Assembly (NCBI GenBank): GCA_934725735.1
Contig: CAKVCP010000003.1
Location: 1-49,198 of the forward strand
Direction of reading: 5' to 3'
Length of the DNA: 49,198 nt
Source of the DNA: an uncultured Thermoguttaceae bacterium
GTDB lineage: Bacteria > Planctomycetota > Planctomycetia > Pirellulales > Thermoguttaceae
The notes under the pieces are model-generated. The model made no database searches. It was not told where the DNA came from and was given only the letters and a program-made list of their open reading frames with translations. A program made the position numbers and the translations under genes. Positions 8,363-17,268 of the stretch are shown in pieces (the first letter of the stretch is position 1; every line of letters starts with the position of its first letter).

Positions 8363-10885
8363 ATGAAAAGCCTTGTTCGCAAGACTTGCTTCGCGTTGGC
8401 GTGCGTCGCCGCAACTTTCGGGACGCGCCTTTTTGCGCAGGAGGAGGCGCAGGAGCCGCGCGACTTTGGGGGGATTTATCCAACCTTAGCGTATTACAAT
8501 AACGAAGGGGAATGTGGGACGGGCGCTGTCGTTCCTTGGGCGGATCGCCTGTGGGTGATTACGTACGGCCCTCACCTTCCCAACGGCTCTTCCGATAAAC
8601 TGTATGAGATCGACGCGGCGCTCCATCGGACGATTCGTCCCGAGAGCGTAGGGGGAACGAACGCCAATCGAATGATTCATCGCGAATCGAACCAACTTTT
8701 TATCGGTTTTCATGCGATCGACGCGCAAGGGAACGTGCGGACGATTCAGCCTAAAGACATGCCGGGACGCATGACCGCCGTAGCGCGTTCGTGGATCGAT
8801 CCGGAGCATAAAGTCTACTTCATGACGATGGAAGAAGGACTGTACGAAGTAGACGTCGACACTCTCGAGGCGCGCGTTATCTGCAAAGACGGAAACAGCA
8901 GTTCGAAGACGGCGGCGGAGGACGTCCTCCCCGGCTATCACGGCAAGGGCGGATACATGTCTCAACGTCGTCTCGTCTACACGAACAACGGCGAGAATTC
9001 GGCGGCGGCGCGCAAGGATCCTACGACTCCTTCCGGATGCTTGGCGCAGTGGACGGGGGAAGGCCCCGATCAAGGCTGGGAGGTCGTGCGGCGTTCTCAG
9101 TTCACCGAGGCGACCGGTCCGGACGGAATTTACGGGGGGAAGACGGGGGAGGAAACGTTGTGGTCTCTGGGTTGGGACGTTCGCTCCGTGCTCCTTTACG
9201 TTCTTGACGAGGGAAAGTGGACGACGTATCGTCTTCCGAAAGCGTCGCACTGCTACGACGGCGCGCACGGTTGGAATACGGAGTGGCCGCGTATTCGCGA
9301 GATCGGCGACGCGGAGAATTATCTTGCGACGATGCACGGTCAGTTCTGGAGCTTCCCGAGCGATTTCCGAACGGGGCAAGCGCGCGGAATTCGCCCGCGT
9401 TCGACGTATTTGAAGGTGATCGGCGACTTCGCGTATTGGAACGGTCGCGTCGTCTTTGGATGCGACGATTCGGCCAAGAACGAATTTTTGAATTCGAGCC
9501 CCTTCAAGGGAGGCGTTAAGGGCCCCGGTCGGAGCAACTCGAACCTTTGGTTTGTGGAGCCGTCTGAAATCGATTCCTTTGGTCCGGCGCTTGGTCGCGG
9601 CGCGGTGTGGTTCAACGACGCGACGGACGCCGACGCGCCCTCCGATCCGTATCTCTTCGCCGGTTACGACGTTCGCAACGCGTTCTTCAAGTTCGACGCT
9701 GCGGAAGGTTCCCCGGAGGAAGTGACGCTCGTCTTTGAAGTCGACGAGAACGGGGACGGAAATTGGCGCGAATTGAAGCGCGAAAGCGTCGCGTCGCGCG
9801 CCGACGGCGGGTACGCTTTCATTTCCTTCTCTCCCGAGGATAAGGGAGAATGGATCCGCGTTCGCTGTAGCGCGAAATTGAGCGGCGCAACCTGTTTCTT
9901 CCACTATAACAATACGGACGAACGTCTCGCCGCCGACCGCGCTCCGATCTTCGACGGACTCGCCGCGCCTTCCGACGCGTCCTCCTTCCTGAACGCGCGG
10001 ATGTGGGCTCGCGCCGACGTCGATCGTTTGGCCGTCGTCGCCCAGAATATTCAAGACGGAAAGGTCGTGAGAGAACGATACTACGAGCTCGACGAGTCGG
10101 GCGCGAAGCTCGAACGCGTCGAATGTAAATTCGAAGGAGGCGAGCAGGGGACGATCTCCCGTATTAAGGCGATGGTCGACGCGAAGCCCGTCGATCCGTC
10201 CCTTTGCGCGATCGACGATCTGAGCGTCCTGGCGCATTACGGCGGCAAGCGTTATCGATTGCCGATCGGCTCGGAAGAAGCGTCGCGCGTCGAACTCCCG
10301 GTCGCGAGTCGTTTGGATCGCGAAATCGCGACCGAACGCGACCTCTTCCACGTCGCGGGTACCTTCTACGAACTCCCCGCGGAAAATGCCGGCGGGTTCC
10401 CGAAACTGCGACCGATCGCCACCGACTCGTCCTTGATCGTCGACTACGCCTCCTATCGCGGACTTCTCGTTCTCGCGGGCGTGAAGAAGGACGCGAGCGG
10501 CGATTCGAGTCGCGTCGTTCGCTCTGAAGACGGAGAGTGCGCCCTTTGGCTCGGCGCGATCGACGAGTTGTGGCGCCTCGGCAAGCCGACGGGAAAAGGC
10601 TACGTCTGGCGTGAAACGAAGGTCGTTAAGGACGAACCGTCCGACCCGATCCTTGCCGTTGGATTCGATAAGAAACGCGTCGAAATTACCAACCATTCCG
10701 ACTCTGCCGTCGTTGTGCGCGTCGAAGCCGATCCGACATGCTTGGAAGATTGGCGCGAGTTCGCTTCCGTCGAGATCCCTGCGGGCGCGACGAAAACGGT
10801 CGCGCTTGATTCCGCCCCCGCGTATTGGTACCGCGCGGTCGCCGATCGCGACGCCAACCTGTCCGCGCTCTTCATTTACGAATAA
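8363..10885 (+). CDS. Large exported protein, unknown function
   Basis: The start is the ATG at 8363, with TCTGGAG nine bases upstream; the frame opens earlier at 8285, inside the preceding terminator. The 840-residue product begins with a clear signal peptide (basic MKSLVRK, hydrophobic core, cleavage near LFA|Q at 25). No catalytic motif was recognised. Recurring short beta-rich segments with aromatic and Gly-Asp turns (RLWVITYGPHLPNGSSDKLYEID, VYFMTMEEGLYEVDVDTLEARV, EEGKWTTYRL-like) suggest a beta-propeller in the first half. The second half contains beta-sandwich-like segments such as EWIRVRCSAKLSGATCFFHY. It is followed after 54 bases by an exported FAD oxidoreductase, and the pair is probably one operon. 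A role in handling an extracellular or periplasmic carbohydrate is a guess from that context. Confidence 0.75.
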   Translation: MKSLVRKTCFALACVAATFGTRLFAQEEAQEPRDFGGIYPTLAYYNNEGECGTGAVVPWADRLWVITYGPHLPNGSSDKLYEIDAALHRTIRPESVGGTNANRMIHRESNQLFIGFHAIDAQGNVRTIQPKDMPGRMTAVARSWIDPEHKVYFMTMEEGLYEVDVDTLEARVICKDGNSSSKTAAEDVLPGYHGKGGYMSQRRLVYTNNGENSAAARKDPTTPSGCLAQWTGEGPDQGWEVVRRSQFTEATGPDGIYGGKTGEETLWSLGWDVRSVLLYVLDEGKWTTYRLPKASHCYDGAHGWNTEWPRIREIGDAENYLATMHGQFWSFPSDFRTGQARGIRPRSTYLKVIGDFAYWNGRVVFGCDDSAKNEFLNSSPFKGGVKGPGRSNSNLWFVEPSEIDSFGPALGRGAVWFNDATDADAPSDPYLFAGYDVRNAFFKFDAAEGSPEEVTLVFEVDENGDGNWRELKRESVASRADGGYAFISFSPEDKGEWIRVRCSAKLSGATCFFHYNNTDERLAADRAPIFDGLAAPSDASSFLNARMWARADVDRLAVVAQNIQDGKVVRERYYELDESGAKLERVECKFEGGEQGTISRIKAMVDAKPVDPSLCAIDDLSVLAHYGGKRYRLPIGSEEASRVELPVASRLDREIATERDLFHVAGTFYELPAENAGGFPKLRPIATDSSLIVDYASYRGLLVLAGVKKDASGDSSRVVRSEDGECALWLGAIDELWRLGKPTGKGYVWRETKVVKDEPSDPILAVGFDKKRVEITNHSDSAVVVRVEADPTCLEDWREFASVEIPAGATKTVALDSAPAYWYRAVADRDANLSALFIYE

Positions 10886-10939
10886 TCGTCCAACGCGCTA
10901 AACGCGCGTTTCATCCACCTAGAACGGAGACTCCTATTC

Positions 10940-13279
10940 ATGAATAAGTTGAAGTCCTTTCTATTTCTAGCCGCGTGCTTCGCGCTTCCGTGCGTCGGCG
11001 CGAGAGCCCAAACTCTAGAGTCGATCCCCGACTCCGTCTATCTCGAAGCGGAAAGCTTCTCCGAAAAGGGCGGATGGGGAATCGACACGCAGTCCGTCGG
11101 ACGCGTCGGCTCCCCCTACTTGATCGCGCACGGATGGGGTAATCCCGTCGCGGACGCTTCCGTTCAAGTCGCCTTTCCCTCGAAGGGAAGCTACCGCGTC
11201 TACGCCCGTACGAGAAACTGGGTCGCCCCGTGGACGACCGACTACGCGCCCGGTCGTTTTCAAGTCGTCGTCGACGGAACAGCGCTCAAAACGGAGTTCG
11301 GAACGGAATCTCTCGAATGGGCGTGGCAAAAGGGGGACGTCGTTAATATTGACGATAATCTTTCGGTCGAGGTCGCGCTCCGCGATCTCACGGGCTTTGA
11401 CGGACGCGTGGACGCGCTGATTTTCGTTCCGGTCGAATCGACGTACGAGCCGACGAACGATCTCGCGGAGCTTGCGAAGCTGCGTCGCGAAGCGTTGAAA
11501 CTTCCCGCCGAGCCGGAAGCGGCGGGTAACGGCAAGACGTACGATCTCGTCGTGGTCGGCGGCGGACTCGCGGGAACTTGCGCGGCGATTAGCGCGGCGC
11601 GTCTTGGCGCGTCCGTCGCGCTCGTGCAAGATCGCCCTGTTTTAGGGGGAAACGGCAGTACGGAAATTCGCGTGCACCTCAACGGCGACGTCAACCAACT
11701 TCCGTATCCGAATTTGGGGAATCTAACGTACCTTATGGGGCCTCACGGGGGCGGAAACGCGCGTGAAGCGGCGCATTATAAGGACGGGCAGCGTCGGGAA
11801 CTTGTTGAGAAGGAGTCGAATATCGACCTGTATCTCGGCGTTCAAGTCGACGAAGTTAAAACGACGACCGTCGACGGCGCGCTTCATATTGAAAGCGTGA
11901 AGGGTTTCAATATCGAGACGGGTCGCGAGACGCGTTTCTTCGGGAAGACCTTCGCGGACTGCACGGGGGACGGAGTCGTCGGCTTTTTAGCGGGGGCGGA
12001 TTGGTCGATGGGTCGCGAAGCGAAGTCGGAATACGACGAGCCGAGCGCGCCGGAGAAACGGGACGCGTTGACGATGGGCTCTTCGGTTCAGTGGAATACG
12101 GCGGACGCGGGGCATGAGACGAGTTTTCCTGAACTTCCTTGGGCGATTCAGTTCAACGAACGGACGATCAAACCTTCCGTTCACGGCGACTGGGACTGGG
12201 AAGCGGGGATGACGTACAACCAGATTACGGATATGGAACGCATCCGCGATATCGGTTTGCGCGCCGCTTACGGACATTGGTCGTATATGAAGAATCATAT
12301 GCAAGGCGAATGGGCGAAGAAGGTTAAGAATCTCCAGCTTAACTGGGTCGCGTACGTCGCGGGCAAGCGCGAATCGCGTCGACTTCTCGGCGACTTTGTT
12401 TTGCGCGAACAAGACATTGTCGGCGCGAAAGAGTATCCCGACGCGTCGGTGACGACGACCTGGTCGATCGACTTGCATTATCCCGAACCGTCGAATCTCA
12501 AGGATTTCCCGGAAGAGCAGTTCCGCGCGATTTGCAAACAGGTCGAGATTTGCCCCTACGCGATTCCGTATCGCTGCCTCTATTCGCGCAACGTTGACAA
12601 CCTCTTCATGGCGGGCCGCGATATCAGCGTGACACACATCGCGCTGGGAACGATCCGCGTCATGCGCACCGGCGGAATGATGGGCGAAGTCGTCGGCATG
12701 GCGGCGTCGATTTGCAAAAATCACGATTGTCTTCCGCGCGACGTCTACGAGTCGCATTTAGACGAGCTGAAAGCGTTGATGGAGAAGGGCGTCGCGCCTC
12801 CCACCCCGCGCGCGCTTTCCCTCTCTTATAAGGCTCCTACCGCGAAGAACATGGCTCTTGACGCGCAAGTCGAGGTCTCAAGCCTCTATAAGAACGCCAA
12901 CTACCCGAAGAAATATATCAACGACGGCAAGTTCGATCTGAGCGACAACGCCTGTCGTTGGGTGAGCGATAAGGGAGATAAGCACTGGATCGACTTCGTC
13001 TTCGACGCGCCGACGACGATCAACGCCGCCGTCGTCGTTTCCGGTCAAGCGACGGGTAAGACCCCGTTGAGCGACTTCCGACTCTTAGTCGAAAAGGACG
13101 GCGCGTTTCAGCCGATTCCCCAGGCGGAGGTTGTCGGGAACGAATCCCCGATCGCGGCGATGAGGTTCGACCGCGTTAGCGCGAAGCGTTTCCGACTAGA
13201 GATCACGAAGACTCCGGAAGATTTGGCGCGCGTCTGGGACGTCGCCTTCTACTCCTTGGAAGGAGAAGAAACGAAATGA
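10940..13279 (+). CDS. Exported FAD-dependent oxidoreductase with flanking carbohydrate-binding-like domains
   Basis: This 779-residue protein has a signal peptide (cleavage near ARA|Q at 23-24), then a beta-sandwich domain (about 27-165) with EAESF and a YRVYARTRNW segment like CBM or golvesin-type domains. The FAD core starts with the Rossmann motif VVVGGGLAGTCAAISAARLG near residue 205, followed by LGGNGSTEIRV and ADCTGDGVVGFLAGA, as in the FAD_oxidored (Pfam PF12831-like) family. It ends in NLFMAGRDISVTHIALGTIRVM and a C-terminal F5/8 type C (discoidin)-like domain from about 630. The substrate is unknown; the flanking domains suggest a glycan or cell-wall sugar. Export of a flavoprotein implies folding before Tat export or cofactor loading outside, but no twin-arginine motif is visible. 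Confidence 0.85.
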   Translation: MNKLKSFLFLAACFALPCVGARAQTLESIPDSVYLEAESFSEKGGWGIDTQSVGRVGSPYLIAHGWGNPVADASVQVAFPSKGSYRVYARTRNWVAPWTTDYAPGRFQVVVDGTALKTEFGTESLEWAWQKGDVVNIDDNLSVEVALRDLTGFDGRVDALIFVPVESTYEPTNDLAELAKLRREALKLPAEPEAAGNGKTYDLVVVGGGLAGTCAAISAARLGASVALVQDRPVLGGNGSTEIRVHLNGDVNQLPYPNLGNLTYLMGPHGGGNAREAAHYKDGQRRELVEKESNIDLYLGVQVDEVKTTTVDGALHIESVKGFNIETGRETRFFGKTFADCTGDGVVGFLAGADWSMGREAKSEYDEPSAPEKRDALTMGSSVQWNTADAGHETSFPELPWAIQFNERTIKPSVHGDWDWEAGMTYNQITDMERIRDIGLRAAYGHWSYMKNHMQGEWAKKVKNLQLNWVAYVAGKRESRRLLGDFVLREQDIVGAKEYPDASVTTTWSIDLHYPEPSNLKDFPEEQFRAICKQVEICPYAIPYRCLYSRNVDNLFMAGRDISVTHIALGTIRVMRTGGMMGEVVGMAASICKNHDCLPRDVYESHLDELKALMEKGVAPPTPRALSLSYKAPTAKNMALDAQVEVSSLYKNANYPKKYINDGKFDLSDNACRWVSDKGDKHWIDFVFDAPTTINAAVVVSGQATGKTPLSDFRLLVEKDGAFQPIPQAEVVGNESPIAAMRFDRVSAKRFRLEITKTPEDLARVWDVAFYSLEGEETK

Positions 13280-13302
13280 CGCGGCGCCGCGCTGCGGAAT
13301 AA

Positions 13303-13350
13303 AAAAGAAGCGCTCGGAAGAGAACTCGTCTCTACCGGGCGCTTTTCTAT
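13303..13350. terminator. Bidirectional terminator between convergent genes
   Basis: AAGCGCTCGG (13308-13317) pairs with CCGGGCGCTT (13336-13345), with A runs on the left and T on the right. It lies between the FAD oxidoreductase and the TolC-family gene. Confidence 0.85.
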
Positions 13351-13371
13351 TATCGTATTAGAGGTCGGAGA

Positions 13372-16300
13372 TCATCGCCGCGCGGAGTCGAAGGAGGCGC
13401 TGACAATCGGAACGTTCGAGTCGGCTTTGGCGTCGACGTCGAAGAGACCGAGAGATTCGCGTTTCTTTTCGTTCTCTTCTTCTTCCGCTCGAGCGCGACT
13501 GAGGAGAATCTGCTCGTCGCGAGCGGCGAACGCGTCTTCCGCGTACTGCTCGAAGGTCTGCGCGCGCTGGTAGCCGCCGTTGGGGGCGGGGATCGTCGCG
13601 GCGCCGCTTTCCGCGAAGCCTTCGGAACCGTTTTGCGCGACGTCGGAGACTCCCATTTCTTCCAGCGCTTCACGAGTATAGCCGGCGGAGAGCTGCTCGT
13701 ACGTCGGGAGTCGATCGACTCCCGAGAGCGCGTCCTGCGACTGCGACGCGGAGATTCCCGCGACGTAGCTGCGAAGGAGGTTCGAATCGATATTTCCCGG
13801 ATCGATCCATCGACCGGTTTCGTCCAGATCGAAGATTCCCATGAGGAGCATGAGGTTCATGCGGCGCGACTGGTATTGGAGCCACGTCGTCATGATCTGG
13901 TTTTGCGAACTCAAGAGGGATTCGAGGGCGTTCGTCAACGCTTCCGCGCTCGTGTTAATCGAACCGATGCGGGAAGAACCGGTAGGCGGTTTGGTAAGGT
14001 CAAGCTGGGCCGAGTGGACTCGCTTGATCGACGTCAAAACGCTGTCGCGCTGGAGCTCGAAGTTGATTTGCGCCAATTCGATCGCGCGAATCGAACTGCG
14101 AAGCTGCTGATGCACGTTGTCGACGTAGGCGTAATAGCTGCGGCGCGCTTGATCGTATGAAATCAACGCTTGACGATAGCTGTTGCGCTCGATGAAGCGA
14201 TCAAGGGGCGCGTCAAACTGGAGTCCTGTGGTGAATTGCGCGTTGTTGCCGTTGAACTTCACCGGGTTGCTGCCCGTGTTGGAGATTGAACCGCCGACGT
14301 TGACGCTCATTTCGGAGCGGAGCTGATCGGCGACGATCTCGATATTACGCCACTGGTCGACGAGACTCGAACGGACGTTCATCCAGTCGAGACGACGTTC
14401 CTGCGCGACGCGGAAGGCGTCGTTGGAGTCGACGTCGACGATCGCGAGTTCGACCGATTCAAGACGCGCGCGCGCTTGGACAAGGCGCAGCGTCATGATC
14501 TCTTCGGAAAGCTTGGTGAGGCATGAGCTGAACCAGAAGCGGTAGATGTCGTCGCGCATGAGACTTCCGGAGCGAAGCTGAGCGACGCTTTCGGCGAGTT
14601 GTTGACGACGCGTCAACAGTTCGGCGCGGTTTTCTTCCGTCGCGTTCGCTATATCGCGTTCGAGTTCTTTGATCGCGTTTTCGATCTCGTCCGCGTTAAA
14701 CTGGATCGGGTCGTTGAGTTCCGATTCCATGTGCAGATCGGAGACGAGCGAGGTCACCGTCGACGGGAAGGGAGTCGCCGCCGGATTTTCGCGACCGGCG
14801 ATAATCATCGCCGCGAGATCGCTCGGGGAATAGGCGAGCGCCGTCTGATTGATGAGTTCGAGCGTCTTCGCAACGTCGTATTTGACGCCGCGCGCCTTCA
14901 CGACGACGCCGAATTCGTTGATCGTCTCTTGAGGACGATCGAGGTCGTTGCGAATTCCGGCGACGCGTTCGTCAAAGAGACGATAGTCGGCGAAGGAGCT
15001 GTCGAGCTCGGGATTTTCTTTTTCGAAGCGTTCGCGCATCGCTTCAAGAGCGGCGACGCGTCGCGGACGCACGTTGCGTTCGAGATTGTCGACGTCGGCG
15101 TTCGTCTCGTTGAGACCCGCCGCGAAGAGTTGATCGAATTCCGAGAAGATCGCGCGAAGATCCGCCGTCGTTAGACGCGTGACCGGACGCGCAGGATTGC
15201 GCAACTCGTCGATCGAGCGAATATAGCGTTCGCGCGTCGTGCCGACGATCTCGTTGTCCTTGTTGCGGAGCCACGCCAAGAAGACGGTGACGTCGTTCTG
15301 GAGCTTTTCGAGCGTTTCCGGCATCAAGACAAATTGTTCCAACAACGGGTCGCGAATCACGACGTTCTCAATATCGGGGGGGAGCCCGAGGGAGATGAGA
15401 TACGTTTCGACGGAGTCGCGATAGGAGTCTTTCAACTCGATGAGATTTTGCTGCGAGGAGAGCCAGTTCTGACGCATACGATCGACGTCGGTGCGGTCGG
15501 TGATGCGGCTCGTCGCGAAGTACTCTTCGTAACGCTGGTAGTTGTCTTCCGACGACGCGACGTTCGCTTCCTGGTTCAAGATGCGGATTTGGCTCGACAG
15601 AAGTCCGTAGAATCCGCCGACCTGCGCGTTTCCGACCCCGCTGCTAGGATAGCCGCCGCTCGACGGGGCGGAGACGGGGGAGGAACCGGTGAGCACGCCG
15701 ACGTAAAAGCCTTGTTGATAGAAGGCGAGTTGACGAACGTTGGCGAGGAGCTGACGTTCGCTTCGCGTCAAGGACTCGAGAACGATCGCGCGTCCCGCGC
15801 CGCGTAGGAACGGCTGCGTGATCGAATAGCTCAAGTTCGTCGTCGGCGTCATCGTGTTGGAACCCGGACTGAAGGTCCAAACCATCGAGTTGGCCAAGTC
15901 GGCGACGACGGTCGCGCCCGTCGCAAGGGTCTTCGAACCGCGAAGACTGACCGTTTCCGCTTTGAGCGTACTGACGCTTTTGCCCTTCTTGAAGGCTCCG
16001 CGATTATTATAGAAAAGGGACGAGCCGCCGTAAAAACGCGTGTCGAACGCGTAACGCTGCGCCGTTACGTTAAGAGCCGACAAGTAGACGTTTTCAAGCG
16101 CCGTTCTATACTGAGGGGAATGGAGCAACGCCAAATCGAACGCGACTTTCTGGTCGAGGACGATTTCCCCCTTCTCATTGGGCGCGGGAAGGGTGTTGCG
16201 CCAGTTTTCGTTTTCTATCGTGCGCGTAAAGCCGTTTTGCGTCCATTTCTTCAAACCCTTCGGACCCTCGACGTTCGCTAAAAGGCGCCCCGCCGTCGGA

Positions 16301-16620
16301 TCGTCGATCGGAGAGGGTTGGGCGTCGGGATTGTAACGATTCGCATAACGCGACCCCGAGGATTCTTGGAGCGTAAAGTTGTCTAATTCCCAGTATTTCT
16401 CGTCGGCGCTCTTGTCCACCGTATTGAGCAATTTGTAGACGTCGGAGTCGGCGTCGCTACGATAGTGGGCTCTAGAACATCCTCCTAGAGCGGCGGCGCA
16501 GGCGGTTCCAAGAACCGCAAGAAAGAATCCTCGACTAAACCGCGAAGAATTATGCGTCTTTCGTAAAGTGTCTTTTCGCTCGCGTCGGGTCGCGGTCTTG
16601 GCGAACAATTTGTATCTCAT
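13372..16620 (-). CDS. TolC-family outer-membrane efflux lipoprotein, planctomycete type
   Basis: This large member of the outer-membrane efflux (OEP/TolC) group forms the outer-membrane channel of secretion or efflux pumps. From the ATG at 16620 it has 1082 residues; GTG at 16641 and ATG at 16632 are alternatives in the same frame. The lipobox ALGGC (Cys about 48) predicts lipidation. The early segment with YRSDADSDVYKLL and SRYANRYNPDAQPSPIDDP is a recurrent N-terminal signature of planctomycete TolC proteins. The core has VAFDLALLHSPQYRTALENVYLSAL and long alpha-helical stretches. The region 380-760 is an insertion well beyond the usual 450-550 residue length, perhaps a coiled-coil extension. 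No inner-membrane pump or adaptor gene is adjacent. Confidence 0.88.
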   Translation of the reverse strand: MRYKLFAKTATRRERKDTLRKTHNSSRFSRGFFLAVLGTACAAALGGCSRAHYRSDADSDVYKLLNTVDKSADEKYWELDNFTLQESSGSRYANRYNPDAQPSPIDDPTAGRLLANVEGPKGLKKWTQNGFTRTIENENWRNTLPAPNEKGEIVLDQKVAFDLALLHSPQYRTALENVYLSALNVTAQRYAFDTRFYGGSSLFYNNRGAFKKGKSVSTLKAETVSLRGSKTLATGATVVADLANSMVWTFSPGSNTMTPTTNLSYSITQPFLRGAGRAIVLESLTRSERQLLANVRQLAFYQQGFYVGVLTGSSPVSAPSSGGYPSSGVGNAQVGGFYGLLSSQIRILNQEANVASSEDNYQRYEEYFATSRITDRTDVDRMRQNWLSSQQNLIELKDSYRDSVETYLISLGLPPDIENVVIRDPLLEQFVLMPETLEKLQNDVTVFLAWLRNKDNEIVGTTRERYIRSIDELRNPARPVTRLTTADLRAIFSEFDQLFAAGLNETNADVDNLERNVRPRRVAALEAMRERFEKENPELDSSFADYRLFDERVAGIRNDLDRPQETINEFGVVVKARGVKYDVAKTLELINQTALAYSPSDLAAMIIAGRENPAATPFPSTVTSLVSDLHMESELNDPIQFNADEIENAIKELERDIANATEENRAELLTRRQQLAESVAQLRSGSLMRDDIYRFWFSSCLTKLSEEIMTLRLVQARARLESVELAIVDVDSNDAFRVAQERRLDWMNVRSSLVDQWRNIEIVADQLRSEMSVNVGGSISNTGSNPVKFNGNNAQFTTGLQFDAPLDRFIERNSYRQALISYDQARRSYYAYVDNVHQQLRSSIRAIELAQINFELQRDSVLTSIKRVHSAQLDLTKPPTGSSRIGSINTSAEALTNALESLLSSQNQIMTTWLQYQSRRMNLMLLMGIFDLDETGRWIDPGNIDSNLLRSYVAGISASQSQDALSGVDRLPTYEQLSAGYTREALEEMGVSDVAQNGSEGFAESGAATIPAPNGGYQRAQTFEQYAEDAFAARDEQILLSRARAEEEENEKKRESLGLFDVDAKADSNVPIVSASFDSARR

Positions 16621-16640
16621 TCTGAAACTCATTCCTTTCA

Positions 16641-16660
16641 CGTAGACGTCCGTGTCTACG
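16641..16660. repeat. Inverted repeat upstream of TolC-family gene
   Basis: CGTAGAC and GTCTACG form a perfect 7 bp stem around a GTCCGT loop. A second GCGTCCGTG follows at about 16666. The loop resembles the GCGTCCATG centre of the 6222-6430 repeats. It lies in the probable 5' leader of the TolC-family gene. Confidence 0.5.
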
Positions 16661-17047
16661 ATCGCGCGTCCGTGTGTTGCAAACGCCTGATTTTCAAACG
16701 CTATGACCTCGCGAATCCATTCGCGTCGACGGTCACTCGCCGTCTATGTGCCTACTTTGTTCCTTCTGACGCAATAAAAATAACGAAAAACCCGAAATCT
16801 AGAGGAACCGTGAGACCGGTCATTGTTGTCTATCGGCTCTTAAATCTGTTTTCTTTTATGGAATCTTCGGATTATTGTGATTTTGTCAATTTTTGTCGAA
16901 AGAGTTGTCGCGCTATCTTTGACTACTTATAGCGTTTTTCAGCGAAGCGCCGACGACCTCTTGACGACAGATAATTCCGGTTGTGTTGATAACGCAAAAA
17001 AAAGAAAAAAGAAAAGACTCGTTTTTTTGGTAATGCGGGGAAAAAAC

Positions 17048-17076
17048 TTGACATTTTTGACAAGTGACGGTACTAT
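17048..17076 (+). promoter_or_regulatory. Sigma-70-type promoter for the 17269 gene
   Basis: A perfect -35 TTGACA (17048-17053) is followed by a 17-base spacer and TACTAT (17071-17076), which matches the -10 consensus at four of six bases. A second TTGACA lies at 17057-17062. The predicted leader to the start codon at 17269 is about 185 bases. Confidence 0.6.
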
Positions 17077-17268
17077 CAATAGGGTAAAGTTTTAATGTCA
17101 AAGAGCGTCTGTTTTCAATTTGATGTTAAAACGGATAATTTAAAGAAAGCAGCTAATTGTAATTGGCTTTTTGGACGATACGCAAAGCATAAGCATAGCA
17201 GATAGCGACGAGCGGCGTCGCTTGCATAGATTGCGCCCAGGATCCTCTCGGGACGTGGAGACGGAAAA

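Larger units (their letters stand above)
16621..17268. other. AT-rich divergent intergenic region
   Basis: This 648-base gap lies between divergent genes. It holds a short inverted repeat next to the TolC gene start (16641-16660), several poly-A runs near 17000-17045 and a strong promoter at 17048-17076. No convincing ORF or RNA gene was found; the short open frames here are AT-rich and lack ribosome-binding sites. Confidence 0.7.

Noticed and set aside
8486..10696. 736-codon open frame on the minus strand
   Set aside because: It is antisense to the exported 840-residue protein, which has a signal peptide and ribosome-binding site. The antisense translation is rich in Arg, Val and Asp and has no motif.
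16672..16932. 86-codon open frame in the AT-rich gap after the TolC gene
   Set aside because: It has no ribosome-binding site, no known motif and a base composition like the surrounding non-coding DNA.
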